DNA of 49,763 nucleotides, from assembly GCF_002910905.1 (NCBI RefSeq), contig NZ_NEUE01000200.1, positions 1-49,763 of the forward strand, written 5' to 3'. Below the pieces are notes generated by a model that saw only the letters and a program-made list of their open reading frames with translations, was not told the DNA's origin and did no database searches. Position 1 is the stretch's first letter. Each line of letters starts with the position of its first letter. A program made the position numbers and the translations under genes. The DNA is from Streptomyces sp. SM11. Lineage in GTDB: Bacteria > Actinomycetota > Actinomycetes > Streptomycetales > Streptomycetaceae. This document shows positions 28,401-34,560 of the stretch, in pieces.

Positions 28401-30495
28401 CGCGAGCTTCTCCGACATCGCCAACGAGGTCGCCGTCGCGTACGGCTTCTGGCTCGGCGACGCGTTCGCCTCCGGCGGCTCGGCCGGCTACGACCACAAG
28501 GGCATGGGCATCACCGCCCGGGGTGCCTGGGAGTCCGTCAAGCGGCACTTCCGGGAGCTGGGCCACGACACCCAGACCGAGGACTTCACCGTTGTCGGCG
28601 TCGGCGACATGTCCGGCGACGTGTTCGGCAACGGCATGCTGCTCTCCGAGCACATCCGCCTCGTCGCCGCCTTCGACCACCGGCACATCTTCATCGACCC
28701 CAACCCGGACGCCGCCACCTCGTACGCCGAGCGGCGCCGGCTCTTCGACGTGCCCCGCAGCTCCTGGGCCGACTACGACACGGGCCTGCTCTCCGCGGGC
28801 GGCGGGATCCACCCGCGCAGCGCCAAGTCGATCCCGCTCAATTCGCACATCCGCGAGGCGCTCGGCATCGACCCCTCGGTGAGCAAGATGACGCCCGCCG
28901 ACCTGATGCAGACCATCCTCAAGGCCCCCGTCGACCTGGTGTGGAACGGCGGCATCGGCACGTACATCAAGGCCGTCCCCGAGTCGAACGCCGACGTCGG
29001 CGACAAGGCCAACGACGCGATCCGCGTCAACGGCGAGGACCTGCGGGCCAAGGTTGTCGGCGAGGGCGGCAACCTCGGCGCCACTCAGCTCGGCCGGATC
29101 GAGTTCGCCCGGAACGGCGGCCGGATCAACACCGACGCGATCGACAACAGCGCCGGTGTGGACACCTCCGACCACGAGGTGAACATCAAGATCCTGCTCA
29201 ACGGTCTGGTCCGGGACGGCGACATGACCGTCAAGCAGCGCAACAAGCTGCTCGCCGACATGACCGACGAGGTCGGCACGCTCGTCCTGCGCAACAACTA
29301 CGCGCAGAACGTCGCGCTCTCCAACGCCTCCGCCCAGGCCCCGTCCCTGCTCCACGCCCAGCAGCGCTTCATGCGCAGGCTGGAGCGCGACGGCGCCCTC
29401 GACCGGGCGCTGGAGTTCCTGCCGGCCGACCGGCACGTCCGGGAGCTGCTGAGCAACGACAAGGGGCTCAGCCAGCCCGAGCTGGCCGTGCTGATCGCCT
29501 ACACGAAGATCACGACGGCGGACGAGCTGATCGCCACCGTCCTGCCGGACGACCCGCACCTGCAGAAGCTGGTGCACGCCTACTTCCCGAGCGAGCTGCG
29601 CGAGCGGTTCCCCGAGGCGGTCGACGGGCACGCGCTGCGTCGCGAGATCATCACGACGGTCCTGGTCAACGACACGGTCAACACCGCCGGTTCGACCTTC
29701 CTGCACCGGCTGCGCGAGGAGACCGGGGCGTCGATCGAGGAGATCGTGCGGGCCCAGTTCGCGGCCCGCGAGATCTTCGGCCTGTCCCGGGTGTGGGACG
29801 CCGTCGAGGCGCTCGACAACAAGGTCGCCGCCGATGTCCAGACCCGGATCCGGCTGCACTCGCGGCGGCTGGTCGAGCGTGGTTCGCGCTGGCTGCTGGG
29901 CAACCGGCCGCAGCCCGTCGCCATCGCGGAGACCATCGAGAGCTTCCGGGACGGTGTCGCGCGGGTCTGGGACGAGCTGCCGAAGCTGCTCAAGGGCGCG
30001 GACCTGGACTGGTACCGCTCGATCCTGGACGAGCTCACCGCGGTGGGCGTCCCGGACGAGCTGGCGGTGCGGGTGGCCGGGTTCTCCTCCGCCTTCCCGG
30101 CGCTGGACATCGTGGCCATCGCCGACCGTACGGGCCAGGATCCGCTGGAGGTGGCCGAGGTCTACTACGACCTCGCGGACCGGCTGCGGATCACTCAGCT
30201 GATGGACCGGATCATCGAGCTGCCGCGGGCCGACCGCTGGCAGTCCATGGCCCGCGCGTCCATCCGCGAGGACCTGTACGCGGCGCACGCGGCGCTCACC
30301 TCGGACGTGCTGAGCGTGGGGAACGGGTCCTCCACGCCGGAGCAGCGGTTCCGGGCGTGGGAGGAGAAGAACGCGGCGATCCTGGCTCGGTCGCGGTCGA
30401 CGCTGGAGGAGATCCAGGGGTCGGACGCGTTCGATCTGGCGAATCTGTCGGTGGCCATGCGGACGATGCGGACGCTGTTGCGTACGCACGTGTAG
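25489..30495 (+). CDS. NAD-specific glutamate dehydrogenase, large (180-kDa) type
   Basis: Oxidatively deaminates L-glutamate to 2-oxoglutarate and ammonium with NAD. At 1668 residues it matches the L_180 class first described in Streptomyces clavuligerus. A long N-terminal regulatory region with ACT-like segments (about 30-680) precedes the dehydrogenase core. The core shows ARGGLRWSDRREDFR, the substrate-lysine region KGGFVAKQLP (Lys902), a GDMSGDVFGNGML segment and a nucleotide-binding part with GEGGNLGATQLGR. A C-terminal helical domain completes the protein. The ATG at 25489 has GAGG and AGGAG upstream. It stands alone behind a long upstream region and ends at a terminator. Confidence 0.97.
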   Translation: MQTKLDEAKAELLAGAAKVADNGPGGGVGGPGGAPRARIAAAGADKSARAGQDSVLAYLQRYYLHTAPEDLSGRDPVDVFGAAASHYRLAENRPQGTANVRVHTPTVEENGWTCSHSVVEVVTDDMPFLVDSVTNELSRQGRGIHVVIHPQVTVRRDVTGKLIEVLSGGPGIPNSTRNTKGRKGGKDELPHDALVESWIHVEIDRETDRADLQQISADLLRVLSDVRETVEDWGKMRDAALRIADDLPGEPLDDLADEEVEEARELLRWLAADHFTFLGYREYELKDSDALAAVPGTGLGILRSDPHHSEDEAHPVSPSFDRLPADARAKAREHKLLVLTKANSRATVHRPSYLDYVGVKKFDAKGNVVGERRFLGLFSSAAYTESVRRVPVIRRKVAEVVEGAGFSYNSHDGRDLLQILETYPRDELFQTPVDQLRSIVTSVLYLQERRRLRLYLRQDEYGRYYSAIVYLPRDRYTTGVRLRLIDILKEELGGNSVDFTAWNTESILSRLHFVIRVPAGTELAHLTDADADRIEARLVEAARSWADGFQEALSAELGEERGAELQRQYGHSFPEGYKADHSPRAAVADLVHLETLKQGEKDFALSLYEPVGAGPGERRFKIYRTGEQVSLSAVLPALQQLGVEVVDERPYELRCADRTHAWIYDFGLRMPPANGNGGYLADDARARFQEAFAAVWKGEAENDGFNALVLGAGLNWRQAMVLRAYAKYLRQAGSTFSQDYMESTLRNNVHTTRLLVSLFEARMSPGRQSAGTELTDGLLEELDGALDQVASLDEDRILRSFLTVIKATLRTNFFQHTEDGTPHSYVSMKFDPQAIPDLPAPRPAYEIWVYSPRVEGVHLRFGKVARGGLRWSDRREDFRTEVLGLVKAQMVKNTVIVPVGAKGGFVAKQLPDPSADRDAWFAEGIAAYRTFISALLDITDNMVAGEVVPPVDVVRHDEDDTYLVVAADKGTASFSDIANEVAVAYGFWLGDAFASGGSAGYDHKGMGITARGAWESVKRHFRELGHDTQTEDFTVVGVGDMSGDVFGNGMLLSEHIRLVAAFDHRHIFIDPNPDAATSYAERRRLFDVPRSSWADYDTGLLSAGGGIHPRSAKSIPLNSHIREALGIDPSVSKMTPADLMQTILKAPVDLVWNGGIGTYIKAVPESNADVGDKANDAIRVNGEDLRAKVVGEGGNLGATQLGRIEFARNGGRINTDAIDNSAGVDTSDHEVNIKILLNGLVRDGDMTVKQRNKLLADMTDEVGTLVLRNNYAQNVALSNASAQAPSLLHAQQRFMRRLERDGALDRALEFLPADRHVRELLSNDKGLSQPELAVLIAYTKITTADELIATVLPDDPHLQKLVHAYFPSELRERFPEAVDGHALRREIITTVLVNDTVNTAGSTFLHRLREETGASIEEIVRAQFAAREIFGLSRVWDAVEALDNKVAADVQTRIRLHSRRLVERGSRWLLGNRPQPVAIAETIESFRDGVARVWDELPKLLKGADLDWYRSILDELTAVGVPDELAVRVAGFSSAFPALDIVAIADRTGQDPLEVAEVYYDLADRLRITQLMDRIIELPRADRWQSMARASIREDLYAAHAALTSDVLSVGNGSSTPEQRFRAWEEKNAAILARSRSTLEEIQGSDAFDLANLSVAMRTMRTLLRTHV

Positions 30496-30513
30496 CCGTC
30501 GGCGTACGTCTGT

Positions 30514-30545
30514 GGGGGCCGGTGCCGTCGGTGGTGCCGGCCCCC
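30514..30545 (+). terminator. terminator after NAD-glutamate dehydrogenase
   Basis: 13-bp stem (two G-T pairs): GGGGGCCGGTGCC (30514-30526) and GGTGCCGGCCCCC (30533-30545) with a 6-nt loop, 18 nt after the stop codon. Also placed to act on the convergent exporter operon. Confidence 0.8.
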
Positions 30546-30560
30546 TCGGCGTGGGGATTT

Positions 30561-30585
30561 GTCCTCAAGCGCCGGACGGGCTGGA
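30561..30585. repeat. dispersed 25-bp repeat, second locus
   Basis: Identical over 25 bp to the copy at 24371-24395 (core CAAGCGCCGGACGGGCT). A degenerate GGCCGGTCGGGCTGGATTCGG-like continuation to about 30620 suggests further decayed copies. It lies between convergent genes, as in the first cluster. The remaining DNA up to 30660 holds no other feature. Confidence 0.85.
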
Positions 30586-30660
30586 TTCGGCCGGTCGGGC
30601 TGGATTCGGCCGGGCGGGCCGAGGATGGTGCGGGCACGGAACCGTGCGGGCGGTTAAGGG

Positions 30661-31452
30661 CTATTTGCGTTTGGTGAAGGCCTCGTACGCCGCCACCACT
30701 TCCTTCGCCGGGCCGTCCATTCTCAGGGTGCCCGCCTCCAGCCACAGGGCCCGGTCGCAGGTCTCGGTGATCGATCTGTTGCTGTGGCTGACCAGGAAGA
30801 CCGTGCCGGCCTCGGCGCGCAGTTCCTTGATGCGGTCCTTGCTGCGGCGCTGGAACTTCGCGTCGCCCGTGGACAGTGCCTCGTCGATCAGGAGTACGTC
30901 GTGGCTCTTGGCCGCCGCGATGGAGAAGCGGAGCCTCGCGCCCATGCCCGAGGAGTACGTGCGCATCGGCAGCGTGATGAAGTCGCCCTTCTCGTTGATG
31001 CCGGAGAAGTCGACGATCTCGTCGTAGCGTTCGCGGATCTGCTCACGTGTCATGCCCATCGCGAGTCCGCCCAGCACCACGTTCCGCTCGCCGGTCAGGT
31101 CGCCCATCAGCGCCGCGTTCACGCCGAGCAGTGAGGGCTGGCCCTGGGTGTGGACCTGGCCCCGCGTCGGCGGAAGCAGGCCCGCGACGGCCTTGAGCAG
31201 CGTCGACTTGCCCGAGCCGTTCGAGCCGATCAGGCCGATCGCCTCGCCCTTGTACGCGGCGAAGCTGACGCCCTTCACGGCGTGCACCTGGCGGGCGCCG
31301 GGGGTCGCGCGGCGGGTGGTGAGCCGGCTGAGCGCCGAGGTGGCGCTGCCCTTGCCCGTACGGGCGCCATTGACCGTGTACGTGATGTGGACGTCGTCGA
31401 CGACGACCGTCGGGACACGGTGGTCCCCGGAGGAATCCTTGAGGTCAGCCAC
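30661..31452 (-). CDS. polysaccharide/teichoic acid ABC exporter, ATP-binding subunit (TarH-like)
   Basis: 263-residue ABC ATPase close in length to TarH of S. aureus. Walker A is GSNGSGKST (76-84), the signature is SSGMGAR (167-173) and Walker B is VLLIDE (186-191), followed by the ALSTGDAKFQRR segment typical of the TagH/Wzt/KpsT group and the switch histidine in VSHSNRSI. The exporter moves lipid-linked surface polymer across the membrane. The GTG start at 31452 overlaps the permease 3' end by 8 nt. There is no C-terminal glycan-binding extension as in Wzt, so recognition would not be by a Wzt-type domain. Confidence 0.93.
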   Translation of the reverse strand: MADLKDSSGDHRVPTVVVDDVHITYTVNGARTGKGSATSALSRLTTRRATPGARQVHAVKGVSFAAYKGEAIGLIGSNGSGKSTLLKAVAGLLPPTRGQVHTQGQPSLLGVNAALMGDLTGERNVVLGGLAMGMTREQIRERYDEIVDFSGINEKGDFITLPMRTYSSGMGARLRFSIAAAKSHDVLLIDEALSTGDAKFQRRSKDRIKELRAEAGTVFLVSHSNRSITETCDRALWLEAGTLRMDGPAKEVVAAYEAFTKRK

Positions 31453-32380
31453 GTCCGTAGGTCTCCTCGGCCTTCCAGAAGTACACGAATCCGGCCACGC
31501 CGCAGAGCAGCGCCCAGCTCGCCGCGACCGCCCACGCGTACGGCGGCAGCTGCGCCCAGGTGTAGCTGTCGATGAGCGCGTACCGCATGAGGTTGATGAA
31601 GAGCGCCGCCGGGTTGTACTCCAGCGCCACCATCACCGCGTGCGGCACCCGGTCGCCCTTGAGCAGGTGGTCCAGGCTCCACATCACGCCGGAGGAGTAC
31701 ATCCAGGTCCGCAGCACGAACGGCGTCAGCTGTGCGATGTCCGGGGTCTTCGCCGTCAGCCGGGCCACGGCCATCGACACCCCGGTGTTGAACACCGCCT
31801 GGAGCGCGAGCGCCGGGACGGCCAGCAGCCAGGACGGGCGCGGGTACTGGCCGAATGCCAGCAGGATCACGGTCAGCGCGCCGAGCGAGAACAGCAGCTG
31901 CTGCAACTGCTGGAGGGCGAGGGCCGCCGGCAGCGAGGCACGCGGGAAGTGCAGGGCCCGCACCAGGCCGATGTTGCCGCTGATCGCCCGCGTGCCCGCG
32001 GTGATCGAGCTGGCGGTGAAGGTCCAGATGAAGACCCCGGTGACCAGGAACGGGACGAAGTCCTCCACCCCGTGCTTGGTGTTCATCAGGACGCCGAAGA
32101 TGAAGTAGTAGACCGTCGCGTTCAGCAGCGGCGTCATGATCTGCCAGATCTGGCCGAGCTTCGCCTGGCTGTACTGGGCGGTCAGCTTGGCCGTCGCGAA
32201 CGCGGCGATGAAGTGCCGCCGCCCCCAGAGCTGCCGGATGTAGGCGGGCAGGGTTGGCCGGGCGCCGCTGACCGTCAGGCCGTGCCGGGCGGCCAGGGCG
32301 GCCAGCTCACCGGGTGCGTAGGTGGGGACGTCCTGGGCGGGGGCGCTCACCGGGGACGGCGGAGCTGCTGTCTGGCTCAC
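31445..32380 (-). CDS. polysaccharide/teichoic acid ABC exporter, permease (TarG-like)
   Basis: 311-residue ABC-2-type permease with about six membrane helices. An N-terminal cytoplasmic region of about 55 residues precedes FATAKLTAQYSQAKLGQIWQ and the membrane part (from about 75), including YYFIFGVLM and PFLVTGVFIWTFTASS. It pairs with the downstream ATPase, whose start it overlaps by 8 nt. The GTG at 32380 is the likely start (GTG at 32383 also possible); no strong ribosome-binding site is seen. The longer open frame upstream is the repeat-rich intergenic DNA. It is transcribed away from the TetR gene, and the ordered repeats in between suggest repression by that regulator. Confidence 0.92.
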   Translation of the reverse strand: MSQTAAPPSPVSAPAQDVPTYAPGELAALAARHGLTVSGARPTLPAYIRQLWGRRHFIAAFATAKLTAQYSQAKLGQIWQIMTPLLNATVYYFIFGVLMNTKHGVEDFVPFLVTGVFIWTFTASSITAGTRAISGNIGLVRALHFPRASLPAALALQQLQQLLFSLGALTVILLAFGQYPRPSWLLAVPALALQAVFNTGVSMAVARLTAKTPDIAQLTPFVLRTWMYSSGVMWSLDHLLKGDRVPHAVMVALEYNPAALFINLMRYALIDSYTWAQLPPYAWAVAASWALLCGVAGFVYFWKAEETYGRG

Positions 32381-32420
32381 CACGAACGATCGCTTTCGAC
32401 GGAAGCGGGAGGGGGGGCGA

Positions 32421-32460
32421 AACGACGGAACGACGGAACGACGAAATGGCGGAACGATAC
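32421..32460. repeat. five phased 8-bp repeats
   Basis: Five consecutive octamers in register: AACGACGG, AACGACGG, AACGACGA, AATGGCGG and AACGATAC. The first two are identical and the others differ at one to three positions. They lie 41 nt upstream of the permease start and run directly into the left arm of the inverted repeat at 32454. Nearly one helical turn per 1.3 units makes this a candidate multi-site protein-binding array. Confidence 0.75.
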
Positions 32461-32501
32461 GGTCCCGTAGGGACGCCCTCGTTGGGACGGGACCGTATCG
32501 T
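32454..32501. promoter_or_regulatory. perfect 15-bp inverted repeat between TetR and exporter
   Basis: ACGATACGGTCCCGT (32454-32468) and ACGGGACCGTATCGT (32487-32501) form a perfect inverted repeat with an 18-nt centre that contains a smaller GTCCC-GTA-GGGAC repeat at 32463-32475. It sits in the divergent region between the exporter permease and a tetR gene. A TetR operator is the simplest reading; a transcribed hairpin is the alternative. Confidence 0.6.
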
Positions 32502-32573
32502 CGTAACGCTGAGAGTAGGACGCTTCTACGTCGCAACGCAACCGTTTCGTCGCGGCCGACTATCATGCGGGCC

Positions 32574-33182
32574 ATGACCACCGAACGGGGAACCCGCCGC
32601 CGCGCCCCCGCAGGCGCCGCCGTCCTGCGCGAGGACGTGACGGACGCCATCCGCGCCGCCGTCTTCGAGGAACTCGCCGCGGTGGGGTTCGCCCGGATGT
32701 CCATCGAGGGCATCGCCCGGCGCGCGGGCGTCGGCAAGACCGCGGTCTACCGCCGCTGGAAGTCCAAGCTGGCGCTCGTCCTCGACCTGGTCGCGGCCGT
32801 CGCCGCACAGGGGATGCCCGCCCCGGCCACCGGTTCGCTGTACGGGGACGTGCGTGCCGTCCTCGAACTGGCCGCCTACGCCCTGCGCCACCCGGTCGCC
32901 TCCCAGGTCATCCCGGACCTGCTGGTCGAGGCGGTCCGCAATCCGGAGATCTCCGAGGCGATCAAGGCTGCCCTCCTGGACCAGCAGCAGGGCGTCGCCG
33001 CCGTGGTGGTGAGGGAGGCGGTGGCCCGGGGGGAGCTGCCGGAAGGAAGTGATCCGGACCGGGCGCTCGACCTCATCGTCGGACCGCTGTACTGGCGGCT
33101 CGTCGTCGTCCGCGGTGAACTGCCGAAGGGCTACCTGGACGATCTGGCCGCCTCGGCGGTCGCCGCCCTCAAGCACGCATGA
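32574..33182 (+). CDS. TetR/AcrR-family transcriptional regulator
   Basis: 202-residue TetR-type regulator. The DNA-binding helix-turn-helix is at about 22-68, with GFARMSIEGIARRAGVGK and TAVYRRWKSKLAL. The C-terminal ligand/dimer domain resembles the TetR_C_11/AefR-like group (DLLVEAVRNPEISEA and a terminal LPKGYLDDLAASAVAAL). The start ATG at 32574 follows the ordered repeats. It probably represses itself and the divergent exporter operon, which would tie export of the surface polymer to a small-molecule signal. The ligand is unknown. The 3' end is part of a 25-bp duplication. Confidence 0.92.
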   Translation: MTTERGTRRRAPAGAAVLREDVTDAIRAAVFEELAAVGFARMSIEGIARRAGVGKTAVYRRWKSKLALVLDLVAAVAAQGMPAPATGSLYGDVRAVLELAAYALRHPVASQVIPDLLVEAVRNPEISEAIKAALLDQQQGVAAVVVREAVARGELPEGSDPDRALDLIVGPLYWRLVVVRGELPKGYLDDLAASAVAALKHA

Positions 33183-33244
33183 GGGAAGCCGGGCGGGCTT
33201 GAGTACGTCCGAGAATCCGGGCCCTCAAGCACGCCTGAGGAAGC
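33165..33244. repeat. duplicated 3' end of tetR
   Basis: A roughly 25-bp unit with core CCCTCAAGCACGC(A/C)TGAGG occurs at 33165-33189, where it contains the tetR stop codon, and again at 33221-33244, differing by one base and one deletion. Each copy has a CCTCA/TGAGG hairpin. The second copy abuts the stop of the convergent membrane-protein gene. Confidence 0.75.
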
Positions 33245-34480
33245 TCAGCCCGCCGGCACCCGCGCCAGCACCTCGCCCGTGCGCGGGCTGAACGTCATCA
33301 CCGTCGCGTTGTCGGGCAGCCGCTGGAAGCGGGTCAGCAGCAGCCAGCGCACCCCGTACCGGGCGGTGATCCCGTCCCGCCGGGCCTGCGGGGTCGACAC
33401 GTCGAGGTAGGCGGCCACCGCCCGGCTCCTCTCCCGCCGTTCCGTGTGCGCGAGCCCCGCGTCCGGCAGTGCGTCGGCCAGCACGTACGCCCCGTGCCCG
33501 GCCAGCGCGTACATCGCCGGGCGGCTGTCCGTCAGGACCACCTCGCCCGGGGGTACGTACGCGGTCGCCCAGGCGTACGGCTCCCCGGCCGCCCGCACCC
33601 CCTCGACCGCCGGAGGCCCCGTGGTCCGGCCGTCGGCGGGGGTGCGCGCGGCGGTGAGCCCGTTGTAGTACGGCCACAGCGCCGCCACGGCCACCGCGCA
33701 CACGACGGCGAACGCCCACCGCCGTACGGTCGGCCGGATCCGGGTCCGTGTCCGGACCGCGATCAGGGCGAGGCATCCGACCGCCGCGCCGATCGCCGTC
33801 GGCGGGTGGACCAGCAGGACGAGCCCGAGCATCGCGCCGATCCCGGCCGTCTCAGCCCACCGGGGCGTCCGGCCGGGCTTCGGATCGCCGGGGCGGGCGG
33901 CCCTCGCGGCCGCGTGGCCGGTCCACGCCCACAGATGCAGCGTGACCGCGACCGCGAACGTGCTCGGCGCGCTCCAGCGGGCCGGGTCCGCCCAGTGGAT
34001 CAGGGCGAGCGGCACCAGCAAGAGGACCGGAACCCAGCGGTTCGGGGTCAGCAGCCGGGTGAGCCGGCCGATCCCGGTGAGCAGGAGCAGCAGGTTCACC
34101 GACGCGGCCAGCGCGACGACGGACGGGCCCGAAAGCCCGGTGGCGCGGGCGGCCAGGCCCTGGAGCAGCGCGTACGGGGAGTAGTGGGCGCTCGCCACGG
34201 CGGGCAGGTCGGTCATCGGGAACGCCGGGTGCAGCAGGTTCACCCGCAGCCGTTCGACGACCGCCGCCTGGAGCCCGGCCTCGCAGCACAGCGGGGCCTG
34301 CCAGGCCGCCGCCGACAGCACCGCCCACAGCAGTCCGCCCAGCACGAGGTACGGCGACGGCAGCCACAGGGGCGACGGGGCCGCCCCGTCGGCCCCGTCG
34401 CCTCCGGCCTCGGCGGGCGGGATGCCGGAGGAGGGGATGCCGGAGGACGGGGCGGAGGAGGCAGCGGAGAAGAGGGGCAC
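33245..34480 (-). CDS. multi-spanning membrane protein, possible GT-C-type glycosyltransferase
   Basis: 411-residue integral membrane protein with about eight to nine hydrophobic helices between residues 40 and 265. The first hydrophobic segment is followed by a loop containing HPAFPMTDLPAVASAHYSPY, and a C-terminal extracytoplasmic domain of about 140 residues follows (including VVLTDSRPAMYALAGHGAYV). This layout resembles GT-C-fold glycosyltransferases or YfhO-like proteins that use polyprenyl-phosphate sugars. No signature catalytic motif allows a firm call. The Pro/Ala/Gly-rich N-terminal 35 residues are low-complexity. The location in the polymer locus supports a role in glycan modification outside the membrane. 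Confidence 0.75.
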   Translation of the reverse strand: MPLFSAASSAPSSGIPSSGIPPAEAGGDGADGAAPSPLWLPSPYLVLGGLLWAVLSAAAWQAPLCCEAGLQAAVVERLRVNLLHPAFPMTDLPAVASAHYSPYALLQGLAARATGLSGPSVVALAASVNLLLLLTGIGRLTRLLTPNRWVPVLLLVPLALIHWADPARWSAPSTFAVAVTLHLWAWTGHAAARAARPGDPKPGRTPRWAETAGIGAMLGLVLLVHPPTAIGAAVGCLALIAVRTRTRIRPTVRRWAFAVVCAVAVAALWPYYNGLTAARTPADGRTTGPPAVEGVRAAGEPYAWATAYVPPGEVVLTDSRPAMYALAGHGAYVLADALPDAGLAHTERRERSRAVAAYLDVSTPQARRDGITARYGVRWLLLTRFQRLPDNATVMTFSPRTGEVLARVPAG

Positions 34481-34560
34481 CTCTCATGGGTTCCGTGCGG
34501 CGGGGCCGCTCTCCCCGCCGCCACCCGTCCGAGGGATTCCCCGCGACGGCTGCCGTGACG

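Noticed and set aside
25456..30489. A 1677-codon minus-strand frame opposite the glutamate dehydrogenase gene
   Set aside because: Low-complexity shadow of a real gene in a high-GC genome; no domain seen.
32384..32737. Longer start for the exporter permease
   Set aside because: The added sequence is the intergenic repeats and the antisense of tetR, and has no membrane-protein similarity.
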